Positions 27,001 through 35,098 of a DNA stretch of 64,000 bases are shown here, one piece after another. The position numbers and the translations under genes were made by a program. Numbering within the stretch: the stretch's first letter is position 1; each line of letters starts with the position of its first letter. The notes under the pieces are model-generated. The model was not told the origin of the DNA and did no database searches. It saw nothing but the letters and a program-made list of their open reading frames with translations. Source of the stretch: Planctomycetia bacterium (GTDB lineage: Bacteria; Planctomycetota; Planctomycetia; Pirellulales; Thermoguttaceae); the NCBI GenBank assembly GCA_030527185.1, contig JAUNBF010000010.1:1-64000 (forward strand), read 5' to 3'.

Positions 27001-27099
27001 GCAACCGTCGGTTCCACCGCCGTTCCAGAGCCGGGAACCTGGTGTTTGCTCCTGTTGGGAATGGCGTGGTTACTGCGTCGGCGATATTCCCGAAAATAA
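24085..27099 (+). CDS. Autotransporter-like beta-strand-repeat protein with PEP-CTERM anchor
   Basis: 1004 residues, ATG at 24085 after AGGAG. The N-terminus has an export signal with a hydrophobic core (WSCAVILGMVVAVLLG) ending near LSAA. The chain is made of autotransporter-associated beta-strand repeats: for example VKSGDGELVLTNKSSYTGG and TTVKEGTLTL near residue 270-295, and again VKSGAGEVILGAKGTYTGG and TEVREGTLTL near 650-680, so a right-handed beta-helix is expected. It ends VPEPGTWCLLLLGMAWLLR plus a basic tail, the PEP-CTERM signal cut by an exosortase. There is no beta-barrel domain, so it is not a true autotransporter. Probably a surface or extracellular matrix protein; binding partner unknown. 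The leader carries the C12 tract. Confidence 0.88.
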   Translation: MSEIRSIFCQNAWKKGFQGWSCAVILGMVVAVLLGENLSAAIYTVNTAANYSSLSPTPQTGDSIQLNAALTIDSANPLADIQTSGSASLLFSTGSLVVGNITQGSHMPLNTNANTVTLSGNIVQPSIVGDLITLAKQGTGTLILTGNNNGMAGRFRISEGNIQLGDGTTNPTFANLQYFHLQEGTNLVFNVQSSADNPYIHTTTTTYNTLNDYTVRTGAKIQIANGYVQWQAGATDVDIQVDAGKTLDWNVATEGTTETFGKSISGEGAFVKSGDGELVLTNKSSYTGGTTVKEGTLTLKPTSGTVLPGYTNSEGTRVQYPVTVEEGATLNVATNGAFGNNQECPSLLTLNGGTLRNSSAAHITVGNITMNNGTLISNTTSTTDYGNFILDARVVASGTNNLIQANSLTAGFRLSSGIDVGENASLTIDAVIQQTSTGTAPSKIITKTGVGDLIFTKANTYEPGTVIQAGRLILREEGTLGTGDVTIAYLGALQLENGETLANNMKLTGGGTTFVPDVQNPEDGRNSGVIYFRKSAELTGTLTSTDAVGIRVANGETGTISGNFSHQPTELAIQPFAKYGLGTLILSGENNSLTGDVRVYAGTLQTNAKSLSQANQIMVDADSMLNLNVAGNISETLNKVVTGAGTLVKSGAGEVILGAKGTYTGGTEVREGTLTLTHTANNMGTLPTLQPVTVYQDAVLKVSVNGAMGHASHFPSAITLYGGTLLNASTSHITTTATNLHGATLRGNGTASTSEYGDFLIDNTMTVDVLYDADGNVVERVSKIENGSISIRFVNNQNGKITVKEGATLEVNADIVQAPQSTALPVTKDGMGKILFGGNVNHAVQVTEGSVEMTPTSVFEQPLTIETGVEAMLGGTSNRLLSMDGLWLGQEGYTLKVNSGDLILGDDLKLALPTEDVYSGLSLDIFSLGDDASLKDASGELLDPEAFDWERLLSSDAMRQLWNLGFEDGTLTATVGSTAVPEPGTWCLLLLGMAWLLRRRYSRK

Positions 27100-27158
27100 G
27101 GAACGTTATCCCCTTTTCCAGACAAGGGAAACAATCAAAAGTCGTAGGGGGAAGTACC

Positions 27159-27186
27159 TTGTCAAAAAAAATAATGGAAGTACAAT
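27159..27186 (+). promoter_or_regulatory. Promoter of mnmG
   Basis: TTGTCA (27159-27164), 16 bases, TACAAT (27181-27186), 43 bases before the mnmG ATG. Confidence 0.6.
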
Positions 27187-27229
27187 GGAGGGCTGTTATC
27201 GGAAGCGTTTTTTCAAGTAGAGTGGGTTT

Positions 27230-29056
27230 ATGGGAATGGATTTTGACGTTCTTGTCGTCGGAGGGGGACATGCCGGAGTGGAAGCAGCCGCGGCCGCAGC
27301 CCGACTGGGAGCCAAAACCGCGCTTTTAAGTGCGAACCTCGACACGATTGCGGCGATGAGTTGCAATCCCGCTATCGGTGGTGTGGCGAAAGGGCAGATT
27401 GTCCGCGAAGTGGATGCTTTGGGCGGGTTGATGGGGGAAGTGATTGACGAAACGGGGATCCAGTTTCGGATGCTCAACCGCAGCAAAGGCCCAGCCATGC
27501 ACGGTCCCCGGGCGCAGGCGGATAAAAAAGCGTACCAATTTGCCATGAAACATCGGTTGGAACAGCAGCCGAACCTCTTTTTGCTACAGGAATCGGTGGA
27601 AGCATTGCTGGTGGAGACGCGGGGAGAGGAAAAACGTGTCGCTGGTGTCCGAACGCTTCTGGGGCAGACGTACCACGCACCGCGAGTCATCCTGACGACG
27701 GGAACGTTTTTGCGGGGAATTCTGCACTACGGAAATGTGACTTTTCCCGGTGGGCGGAGTGGCGAATCGGCGGCCGATCGATTGAGTGAGAGCCTTCTTC
27801 AGAATGGAATCCAGCTCGACCGTTTCAAAACCGGCACGCCAGCCCGACTGCATGGCCGGACGCTCGATTACTCCCGCATGACGCTCCATCCGGGGGACGA
27901 TGTTCCTGTGCCGTTTTCTTTTTTGAACGACTCGATTGCCACGGAACAGATTCCCTGTTGGCTGACGCGGACGAATGCTCGCGTTCATGAAATCATTCGG
28001 GAAAATCTCCATCGTGCCCCGATGTATTCCGGCCAAATCCAATCGACCGGGCCGCGGTACTGTCCTTCGATCGAGACCAAAATCGTCCGCTTTTCGGAAA
28101 AGGAGAGCCACCAGATTTTCCTGGAGCCGGAGGGACGCCATACGGTGGAAGTTTATGTCAACGGCCTTTCCACCAGTTTGCCGTGTGATGTGCAGGAAGC
28201 GATGATCCATGCCATCGAGGGGTTGGAAAAAGCCCACATTATGCGGTATGCGTACGCGATTGAGTACGATTACGCACCGCCGCAACAGTTACAGCCCACG
28301 CTGGAAACGAAACGCATCCACGGTCTCTTTTTTGCCGGGCAAATCAACGGCACGACTGGTTACGAGGAAGCGGCGGGGCAAGGACTTCTGGCGGGGCTGA
28401 ACGCGGTGCGGACGTTGGGAGGGGAGACGCCCTGGATTCCTGGCCGGGAGGAGGCGTATCTGGGAGTCATGGTCGATGATCTGGTGACACGCGGCGTCGA
28501 TGAGCCGTATCGGATGTTCACCAGCCGTGCGGAACACCGGCTCCATTTGCGGGGCGACAATGCCGACCGCCGTTTGACGGAAATCGGCTACCGTTTCGGG
28601 CTGGTTTCCGCAGCGCGATGGCAACGTTTTTCCCAAAAGATGGAAGATTTGCAGACTTTGAAACAACTCTTAAAATCTCTGAAAATCCGTATCGAAACGG
28701 GAAAAATCACGCTGGAAGATTACCTGAAACGTCCCGAAACGACGTGGGAAACCCTCGCCCAACCGTTTCCGCAACTCCAGTCTTTTTCCCCGTTTGTGGC
28801 GCAACAAGCCTGTTATGATGCCAAATATTCCGGCTATTTGCAGCGTCAGGAAGAGGCGGTCGCGCGGCAGCACAAATTGCAGAAAATCCAGATTCCTGAA
28901 ACGTTCGACTATTTTTCTCTCAATCAACTGCGGATGGAGGCCAAGGAACAACTCTCCAAAATCCGTCCCCAGACGATCGACCAGGCGTCGCGGATTCGGG
29001 GAATTACGCCTGCCGACCTGGCGGTGTTGGTGGTAGCCATTCGCGGGAAGAAATAA
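27230..29056 (+). CDS. mnmG: tRNA uridine-5-carboxymethylaminomethyl modification enzyme MnmG
   Basis: 608 residues. With MnmE it modifies U34 of several tRNAs using FAD and methylene-tetrahydrofolate. The FAD loop DVLVVGGGHAGVEAAAAAAR is at the N-terminus, followed by SCNPAIGGVAKGQIVREVDA and RMLNRSKGPAMHGPRAQAD; the redox Cys region (CPSIETKIVRF) and GYEEAAGQGLLAGLNA are conserved. The helical C-terminal domain is complete. No mnmE is adjacent. FolD, which supplies methylene-tetrahydrofolate, is encoded at 45476. Confidence 0.97.
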   Translation: MGMDFDVLVVGGGHAGVEAAAAAARLGAKTALLSANLDTIAAMSCNPAIGGVAKGQIVREVDALGGLMGEVIDETGIQFRMLNRSKGPAMHGPRAQADKKAYQFAMKHRLEQQPNLFLLQESVEALLVETRGEEKRVAGVRTLLGQTYHAPRVILTTGTFLRGILHYGNVTFPGGRSGESAADRLSESLLQNGIQLDRFKTGTPARLHGRTLDYSRMTLHPGDDVPVPFSFLNDSIATEQIPCWLTRTNARVHEIIRENLHRAPMYSGQIQSTGPRYCPSIETKIVRFSEKESHQIFLEPEGRHTVEVYVNGLSTSLPCDVQEAMIHAIEGLEKAHIMRYAYAIEYDYAPPQQLQPTLETKRIHGLFFAGQINGTTGYEEAAGQGLLAGLNAVRTLGGETPWIPGREEAYLGVMVDDLVTRGVDEPYRMFTSRAEHRLHLRGDNADRRLTEIGYRFGLVSAARWQRFSQKMEDLQTLKQLLKSLKIRIETGKITLEDYLKRPETTWETLAQPFPQLQSFSPFVAQQACYDAKYSGYLQRQEEAVARQHKLQKIQIPETFDYFSLNQLRMEAKEQLSKIRPQTIDQASRIRGITPADLAVLVVAIRGKK

Positions 29057-29069
29057 GCGCCAAAACAAA

Positions 29070-29101
29070 AGGGAGCGACACGTTTTTCATGTTCGCTCCC
29101 T
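29070..29101 (-). terminator. Terminator hairpin between convergent genes
   Basis: Perfect 9-bp stem AGGGAGCGA (29070-29078) with TCGCTCCCT (29093-29101). On the minus strand a T-rich tail (TTTTGTTTT) follows, so it mainly ends the leftward gene at 29125, and may also stop mnmG transcription. Confidence 0.75.
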
Positions 29102-29124
29102 GGATTCAACATTCCCTGAAAAAA

Positions 29125-30561
29125 CTACTCTTCATCCAGTTCGTCTTCATCCTCATCCTCCCAATCTTCATCGATGAGAATGTCATCCTCATCCGATTCG
29201 GCTGTTTGAGCATTTTTAGCAATGGTGACGATCGATTTCAGAAAATCGTTTTCCAGATTGATCCAACCGGTGGTGGACGTTCCGTCTTCGGAGGTGACTC
29301 TCACGGTTACTTTTCCATCCAAATCCGCAATTTTGGCCAAATGGGGGATTCCTTCAGCCAAATCCATGTCGAAATGGCCTCGGAAGAGCGTTTTCGGGCT
29401 TTTTATCTTCAACGTTTTGGCAATCGTTTCTTTCAGCGTTTCCACCGCATCCTCTTTTTCCACCGCGATAAAGACGAACTTGGAATGGATACCTACAGCC
29501 ATTTTCCAATCTTCACGACTGATCAGATGGATGGAAATGGACTTGCCAACCTTGTCCACGTCCCATTGTGCCGTGACTTCCTCGTTGGCATCCACGATTT
29601 CCTGCAATTCTTTCAGAAGTTCTTTCCCTTTCGTAACCGTAAAGGCCAGAACCATCTCTATCTCGTTGTCCTCCACGTCAAACGAGCCGGCTGCCTCAAG
29701 AACGTCACAAGCCATCAGCGAACGGAGCATCGGTACCATGGGAGCATCGGGAAACAGTTCGATCTGTTCCTCCAAAATTTGTACCGCGGCAGGAGGCATA
29801 CCACAGATCAGATGAAAACCTGCGTCGGCACTCGCTTCATAAAAACCACCCAGCATTGATTTTGCCGCAAACGCTTTCTGAAGCTGCTTTTCCGCGTCTG
29901 TGCCAGGAACGGCTTTCGAGAAAGTCTCTATTTGAAAGTTGCCTTGGGAATCAATGTTCAGCCCCAACTGTAACTGTTCGCACTCGTTCAACGATTTTTC
30001 AAATTCTTCCGTGTTATCGTCCATCTCAGGAATCATCTGCGAAAGTTCTGCGGCCTGTTCCGCAATCGCGGCAGGATTCAAATCGACCGCCAAAAGGTAT
30101 TTCGACGGCAAATCTCCCAACAATTCCACCGGATTGGCAGGGAGTTTCACCGCACTTTCTTCCTGCTGGAGAACGAAATTTTTCCCATTTTCCTTCAAAA
30201 CGGCGGCCTCGGCAAATCGACCGGAATCTTTGGCGGCCTTGAACCAGGCGTCCAGCATCTTAAAATTGGAAACTGGACCAAAAGCCACCATATCGGGTGC
30301 TTCCTCACTCACATTCCCCACAATCCCTACCGGAGCGTCCACCCCCATACCAGGCGGAATAATCGGACCACCCGGAGCCAGAAAAACCTGTACCATCATT
30401 GCCGATTGGGGGTCAATTTTCTGGATGGCATTGAGCAGACTCTTCTGAACCTGATCCACCCGGGAAATCGACACCACCACATCCGGTTTTTCGGCATACG
30501 TCCCAGCCACCCAGCCAAAACCAACCGCCAAAATCACCGCCATACACACTTTTTTAAGCAT
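29125..30561 (-). CDS. Exported protein of unknown function with acidic tail
   Basis: 478 residues from the ATG at 30561, ribosome site AAGGAG. Signal peptide MLKKVCMAVILAVGFGWVAG, cleavage near TYA-EK. No known catalytic motif is seen. The chain is alpha/beta with two similar halves of about 200 residues (each has a hydrophobic start followed by a KAAKDSG or KELLKEL helix), so an internal duplication is possible. The last 27 residues are mostly Asp and Glu (DEDDILIDEDWEDEDEDE), which could bind metal ions or keep it soluble. Promoter at 30613-30641; the cyclophilin gene lies upstream on the same strand. Confidence 0.7.
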   Translation of the reverse strand: MLKKVCMAVILAVGFGWVAGTYAEKPDVVVSISRVDQVQKSLLNAIQKIDPQSAMMVQVFLAPGGPIIPPGMGVDAPVGIVGNVSEEAPDMVAFGPVSNFKMLDAWFKAAKDSGRFAEAAVLKENGKNFVLQQEESAVKLPANPVELLGDLPSKYLLAVDLNPAAIAEQAAELSQMIPEMDDNTEEFEKSLNECEQLQLGLNIDSQGNFQIETFSKAVPGTDAEKQLQKAFAAKSMLGGFYEASADAGFHLICGMPPAAVQILEEQIELFPDAPMVPMLRSLMACDVLEAAGSFDVEDNEIEMVLAFTVTKGKELLKELQEIVDANEEVTAQWDVDKVGKSISIHLISREDWKMAVGIHSKFVFIAVEKEDAVETLKETIAKTLKIKSPKTLFRGHFDMDLAEGIPHLAKIADLDGKVTVRVTSEDGTSTTGWINLENDFLKSIVTIAKNAQTAESDEDDILIDEDWEDEDEDELDEE

Positions 30562-30612
30562 TTCTTTCTCCTTGCACACTTTCTCAAACGCTTTTGCTGA
30601 AAACCAGCCCTT

Positions 30613-30641
30613 CACTATACCATTTTATGCAGCCCAAGGCA
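30613..30641 (-). promoter_or_regulatory. Promoter of the acidic exported protein
   Basis: Minus strand TTGCCT (30636-30641), 17 bases, TATAGT (30613-30618), about 50 bases before the ATG at 30561. Confidence 0.65.
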
Positions 30642-30663
30642 AGCCCGAATCCTTCCCTGGGTT

Positions 30664-30783
30664 GGAATTGATAATTGATAATTGATAGTTGATGAAACAA
30701 ACCGTTATCGACATGGAAAACCACGCAACAACTCAGAAAACGGTTTGAACAAAAATAATTATCAATTATCAATTATCAATTCC
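30664..30783. repeat. Nested inverted repeat built from tandem heptamers
   Basis: The 25-base left arm (30664-30688) and right arm (30759-30783) are inverted copies matching at 24 positions; each contains three tandem copies of ATTGATA or its complement. Inside, CAAACCGTT (30698-30706) pairs perfectly with AACGGTTTG (30739-30747). The whole 120-base unit could fold into one long hairpin. The right arm runs into the cyclophilin gene and supplies its last three codons and stop. It may be a small non-autonomous mobile element or a structured terminator. Confidence 0.8.
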
Positions 30784-31971
30784 ATAAGCTCCTGTTTTTT
30801 TCCTGGACTTTTTCGTTTGGGAGGAATCGCTTTCTTTTTTGGGTCTGATAATTTTGGGACGGTAGGCGTGGTCACGTTTCCGAATCACTTCTGCCGAAAC
30901 GATCGTGTCGGGCATGGCGGCAGGGTCGGGATTGGCAGGGTCGACTCGCTGAAGTTTGGTTAGAACGTCCATCCCCTCGACGATCCTGCCGAAAACGACA
31001 AATTCTCCATCCATTTCTTTGGCCGGAGCAAAAGAGAGGAAAAACTGCGAACCAGCAGAATCGGGTTCCGAGCGAGTCATGCTGATCGTGCCGCGAAAAT
31101 GCTTCCGCGCGTTGCGGTGTTCCAGCTCGTCCTTGATCGTGTAGCCCGGCCCACCATCGGCGGTCATGGGAGAGCGTCCACCCTCGGCAAAGAGTCCGGG
31201 AACGACGGAAAAAAACTCCGTGCCATCGTAGAAGCCCTTTTCCGCCAGATAGATAAAATTCGCGACGGTATTGGGTGCCTCGTTTTCATACAGTTCCAAA
31301 ACCATCTCCCCCTGCGACGTTTCCAGCTTCACTCGTGGCAGGTCATTCGCGGTCGCTTCCTGATCCCGCAAACGTTTCTCCTTGGCCCACGCCACACGAT
31401 GATACGGAATCGCCTTCCGCAGCGCTTCCCCCTTCTCGGAAAGCACCTCCTCCTTCTCCGCTTTGGCATAAAATCGCTCCGATGCCTCAAACTGATTGAG
31501 CATGAAGCAGGTTTCCCCCGCAATATCGTAAACATCGGGCAAAATCTGCGGAATTCTCCCGGAAAGTAGCCCTTTCAACAAGGCATACACCGCCTCGTAG
31601 TTGTCCTCCACCAGCCGGATTTCCAAAACCTGCACGATAAACGTCAGCAATTCCGGGTCTTCGCTCGGTTGTTCCAGCCAGGCTCGCTCCGCCAGTTTCA
31701 CCAACCGGGGATGGACTTCCCCCACCTCCTCCGAAAGTTCCGCCAGACGAAGGCCGATTTCCTCCTTTGCCTCTTCAGGAACGGCGGTGGAGAGGAATTT
31801 CTGCTGCAAATTGCCCGCTTCCTTCACCATTTCGGTATATTCCTTCAACGCTTTTTTGAAACGGCTCATTCCCGGAGAAACATCCTCCGTTCCCGTGTTT
31901 TGTGCCCACAGAAAAGCGCCTGAAAACCATGCCAGACCAAGAATACCTAACGTGAAAAGTCTTTTTTTCAT
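30769..31971 (-). CDS. Exported cyclophilin-type peptidyl-prolyl isomerase
   Basis: 400 residues. Signal peptide MKKRLFTLGILGLAWFSGAF, then an extra helical domain (about residues 35-205, tetratricopeptide-like pairs), then a cyclophilin domain at about 212-370 that catalyses cis-trans isomerisation of proline bonds: ETSQGEMVLELYENEAPNTV, FYDGTEFFSVVPGLFAEGG, FRGTISMTRSEPDSAGSQFF and GEFVVFGRIVEGMDVL are family motifs. The usual FHRV active-site segment reads FFSVV, so the catalytic Arg is missing and activity may be weak. The C-terminus is basic (RPKKESDSSQTKKSRKK). Its last codons are made by the inverted repeat at 30664-30783. Probably an extracytoplasmic folding helper. Confidence 0.88.
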   Translation of the reverse strand: MKKRLFTLGILGLAWFSGAFLWAQNTGTEDVSPGMSRFKKALKEYTEMVKEAGNLQQKFLSTAVPEEAKEEIGLRLAELSEEVGEVHPRLVKLAERAWLEQPSEDPELLTFIVQVLEIRLVEDNYEAVYALLKGLLSGRIPQILPDVYDIAGETCFMLNQFEASERFYAKAEKEEVLSEKGEALRKAIPYHRVAWAKEKRLRDQEATANDLPRVKLETSQGEMVLELYENEAPNTVANFIYLAEKGFYDGTEFFSVVPGLFAEGGRSPMTADGGPGYTIKDELEHRNARKHFRGTISMTRSEPDSAGSQFFLSFAPAKEMDGEFVVFGRIVEGMDVLTKLQRVDPANPDPAAMPDTIVSAEVIRKRDHAYRPKIIRPKKESDSSQTKKSRKKTGAYGIDN

Positions 31972-32114
31972 ACCTGAACCTCTTTTTTACGGAAACGATA
32001 CCGAAACGGAAAATTTTTGGGAACTATAAAATAAATATAGGCAAAATCCCGGAAATTTGCAAGGATTGGGAGATTTTTCTTCCTCAGAAAAAGGCTTTTT
32101 TCAGAAATATTGTC

Positions 32115-32153
32115 AAAAAAGAAGGGAAAATCCCTCGGCAGGCTCTTCCCTTC
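32115..32153 (-). terminator. Intrinsic terminator of glnN
   Basis: Stem GAAGGGAA (32121-32128) with TTCCCTTC (32146-32153); on the minus strand six T follow the stem (32115-32120). Confidence 0.8.
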
Positions 32154-32171
32154 GTGAAAAAATTTCCCATC

Positions 32172-34364
32172 TTACCGCATGAACAGCAGTTCCAAATACG
32201 ACGGCAACGGCCACAAACCATCGTCCGTCATTCCCTCCAGGTAATCCACAATCACCCGCAACGCATACATCGCCGACAACACCGAATCGCGGTAATACGT
32301 CGCTTTTTCCAGCAGCGAAACCTCCGACCGCACGCCGGAAACACATGCCTTGAGTTTCTCGATTCCGGTAATCATCAAGTCGATTTTTTCGTCCAGTTCC
32401 CGCAAAACTTTTTTCTGAACGGGGGTCGTCAAAACGTTTTGGAGATTGGCTTTGTGTTGCAAAACCGCCGGAAGAATCATCGTTTGCGACATCTTCAACA
32501 TCGTCGCTGCCTCAATCGCAATGGTGGTGCAATAAATCTCCGCCAGAATTTCCTGCCGACCATGCAGTTCCGACGCGGAATAAACGCCGTATTTTCCGAA
32601 CAATTCCACCGACTCCGGCGAAGTCAAAACCGGAAGGCAATCGACCGTATTTCGCAAATTCGGCAATCCCCGACGCTGCGACTCCTCCAGCCACTCCAGC
32701 GAATAATTGTCCCCGTCGAACAAAATCGGCTGAAATTCCCGAATCAGCTCCACCAACAACCGTCGCACCGCCGTCGGAAAATCTTCTCCGTCCGCTTTCG
32801 CCGTTTCGAGACGAGTGGCGATAAAATCGAGACTTTCCGCCACAATCGTGTTCAGGATCGTGACCGCCCCGGAAGAATTCTGACTCGACCCGACAGCCCG
32901 GAACTCAAACTTGTTCCCCGTAAACGCGAAAGGACTGGTACGATTGCGGTCGCCATTGTGTCTTGGGAAACGGGGAATCATCGGCAGCCCGATATGGACG
33001 GAAACCTCCACTTCCGAATTGCGGCGGCTCCTCGTCTTTTTACCCGTCGCCACAGGTTTGTCATTTTCCAGAAGAAGCTGAAAAATATTCGACAAAACGT
33101 GCCCCAGATGAATACTCATAATCGCTGGCGGCGCTTCCGCAGCACCCAGCCGAAAATCATTTCCCGCCGATGCCACCGAAAGTCGCAGTAACTCCGCGTG
33201 ACGATGCACCGCCCGGCAAACCGCCGCGCAGAAAATCAAAAACTGCGTGTTTCGCTCCGGCGTACTTCCCGGTTCCAGCAGATTTTCGCCGTCGTCCGTG
33301 CCAATCGACCAGTTGTTGTGCTTTCCCGAACCATTCACCCCCGCAAAAGGCTTTTCATGAAGCAGACACAAAAAACCATGCCGTTGAGCAACCTGCTGCA
33401 ACAACTGCATGATCAGCATTTGGTGGTCGAGTGCCAGATTGGTACTTTCAAACGTCGGTGCCAATTCGTACTGCCCCGGAGCGACTTCGTTGTGCCGCGT
33501 TTTGATCGGAACCCCCAGAAGCATCAATTCGTACTCCACTTCCGCCATAAACGCCAACACACGTTCGGGAATCGCTCCGAAATAATTGTCGTCCAGTTCC
33601 TGCCCTTTCGATGGTCGCGCCCCGAAAAGCGTCCGCCCCACCACCATCAAATCGGGTCGCAGTGCCGCCAACCGTTTGTCCACCAGAAAGTATTCCTGCT
33701 CCACTCCCAATGTACATTCCACCCGTGCCACCCGCATGTTGCCCAACACCCGCAAGACCCGCAGTGCCTGCCGGTTCAGCGCGTCCATCGAACGGAGCAT
33801 CGGCGTTTTCTGATCCAGCGACTCGCCTGTCCAACTGACGAACATCGTTGGAATAACCAGCGTCGCTCCGTTGGGATTCTTGAGAAGAAAAGCCGGGCTG
33901 GAAGGATCCCACGCCGTGTAGCCGCGTGCCTCAAACGTCGCTCGCAAGCCACCAGACGGGAAACTGCTGGCGTCCGACTCACCACGAATCAGTTCGCTTC
34001 CGCTGAAACGTGCCAGGGCGCGAGTCTCCTCGTGAGGCGAAAGAAAACTGTCATGTTTTTCCGCCGTACTTCCGGTCAATGGCTGGAACCAGTGGGAGTA
34101 GTGCGTCGCGCCATGTTCCATCGCCCAATCCCGCATGGCGGTGGCCACCGCGTCGGCAATGTTGCGATCCAGTTCTTCCCCTTTTTTGATGGTCTGCTGC
34201 AACGATTCAAAGACTTTGACGGGAAGACGCTGTTGCTGGATTCCTTCGTGGAAGACGTGCGTCGCGTACAAATCCACAAAAGAATGTTCCCGATAATCGA
34301 CCGTTCCACCTCGAACGGTATTTTTACTGCTGATCGACTCAATCGCCTTTCCGCGTGCGTTCAT
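32172..34364 (-). CDS. glnN: Glutamine synthetase type III
   Basis: 730 residues, the length of the GSIII class, not the 450-470 of GSI. It makes glutamine from glutamate, ammonia and ATP. Class motifs are present: THYSHWFQPLTGSTAEKHDSF near residue 87, VIPTMFVSWTG, LGVEQEYFLVDKR (metal-binding Glu), IKTRHNEVAPGQYELAP, LLHEKPFAGVNGSGKHNNWS (ATP and ammonia site) and FRAVGSSQN. GSIII is common in Bacteroidetes, cyanobacteria and planctomycetes. The gene is alone with its own promoter (34447-34474) and terminator. No PII or amt gene is close. Confidence 0.95.
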   Translation of the reverse strand: MNARGKAIESISSKNTVRGGTVDYREHSFVDLYATHVFHEGIQQQRLPVKVFESLQQTIKKGEELDRNIADAVATAMRDWAMEHGATHYSHWFQPLTGSTAEKHDSFLSPHEETRALARFSGSELIRGESDASSFPSGGLRATFEARGYTAWDPSSPAFLLKNPNGATLVIPTMFVSWTGESLDQKTPMLRSMDALNRQALRVLRVLGNMRVARVECTLGVEQEYFLVDKRLAALRPDLMVVGRTLFGARPSKGQELDDNYFGAIPERVLAFMAEVEYELMLLGVPIKTRHNEVAPGQYELAPTFESTNLALDHQMLIMQLLQQVAQRHGFLCLLHEKPFAGVNGSGKHNNWSIGTDDGENLLEPGSTPERNTQFLIFCAAVCRAVHRHAELLRLSVASAGNDFRLGAAEAPPAIMSIHLGHVLSNIFQLLLENDKPVATGKKTRSRRNSEVEVSVHIGLPMIPRFPRHNGDRNRTSPFAFTGNKFEFRAVGSSQNSSGAVTILNTIVAESLDFIATRLETAKADGEDFPTAVRRLLVELIREFQPILFDGDNYSLEWLEESQRRGLPNLRNTVDCLPVLTSPESVELFGKYGVYSASELHGRQEILAEIYCTTIAIEAATMLKMSQTMILPAVLQHKANLQNVLTTPVQKKVLRELDEKIDLMITGIEKLKACVSGVRSEVSLLEKATYYRDSVLSAMYALRVIVDYLEGMTDDGLWPLPSYLELLFMR

Positions 34365-34402
34365 ACGTTCTGGAATCCTCTCACCAAATAATAAATGAGA
34401 TA

Positions 34403-34416
34403 GTGGTTAGTGGTTA
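34403..34416. repeat. Tandem heptamer repeat
   Basis: Two exact copies of GTGGTTA followed by a partial third, just upstream of glnN. Similar 7-base tandem repeats occur at 30667-30694 and 40750-40763, always between genes. Confidence 0.6.
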
Positions 34417-34446
34417 GTGAGGTTGGGGACAACTTTACAAAAAATC

Positions 34447-34474
34447 AGTATACCACAAACTGAAAAAATAACAA
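34447..34474 (-). promoter_or_regulatory. Promoter of glnN
   Basis: Minus strand TTGTTA (34469-34474), 16 bases, TATACT (34447-34452), about 80 bases before the start codon. The heptamer repeat lies in the transcribed leader. Confidence 0.6.
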
Positions 34475-34652
34475 GCAAGGAGAGGAGGCTTTTCAAGACT
34501 TTCGACGTTCGCGGCTTTCCTGTCCGGCTATACTTGGGTAAGTAGAGAATGTTTTACGTTTCCAGGGAGTTTTCGGGTTAGGGAAATAACGTCTGCTCCC
34601 TCTCTCCCGACTCTCGTATCCTTCATTATTCCCAATCGATAAGGAGAAAATC

Positions 34653-34877
34653 ATGTCTGCCATTATTGCCAGTGAGACCGAAATTCGCGCTCGGAATATT
34701 CTCAATGCCAGTCCCATTCCCGAATTGCGAAATTTGACCATCGAAGAAGCCGCCGGGACGTTATGCGTTTCTGGGACACTTTCCAACTATTATCACAAAC
34801 AATTGGCACAGGAGACGTTACGACGCATCTGCCGGGAAGCGAAAATTGCTCTGAAAAACCTGACGCACGTTCAATAA
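34653..34877 (+). CDS. Small BON-domain-like protein
   Basis: 74 residues, ATG at 34653 after AAGGAGAAAATC. The pattern LRNLTIEEAAGTLCVSGTLS, then YYHKQLAQETLRR, fits a single BON domain (a small alpha/beta fold thought to bind phospholipid or surface ligands): a strand-turn-strand with Gly in VSGTL, then a helix. There is no signal peptide, so it is cytoplasmic or membrane-associated. Short, but with a good ribosome site, a TATACT element upstream at 34529 and protein-like composition. Small proteins of this type are frequent in planctomycetes. Confidence 0.7.
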   Translation: MSAIIASETEIRARNILNASPIPELRNLTIEEAAGTLCVSGTLSNYYHKQLAQETLRRICREAKIALKNLTHVQ

Positions 34878-34984
34878 TCGACCTTTTTGGATAGATAATC
34901 CCTTCCCCGGAGGGCGGAAGGCCATCCATACCATCTCTTTTCCTTCCGTCCTCTTTATCTGTCGTTTTTTTTCCAAAAATGCCC

Positions 34985-35013
34985 TTTACAGAAATGGCAA
35001 AAGGGATTAAAAT
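34985..35013 (+). promoter_or_regulatory. Promoter of the LRR protein
   Basis: TTTACA (34985-34990), 17 bases, TAAAAT (35008-35013). It lies inside the longest possible reading frame of the LRR gene, which favours the downstream start at 35099. Confidence 0.65.
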
Positions 35014-35098
35014 AACATTCCGGCAGTGGATTCTTTCTTTCGGGAAAGACTTTTCCGGCCGATTGGGAAGAATACCTTTGTTCACCGGAACGGCATGT

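Noticed and set aside
32154-34391. Two long plus-strand frames opposite glnN
   Set aside because: glnN on the minus strand is certain from its motifs; the plus frames are His/Arg/Gln-rich shadows.
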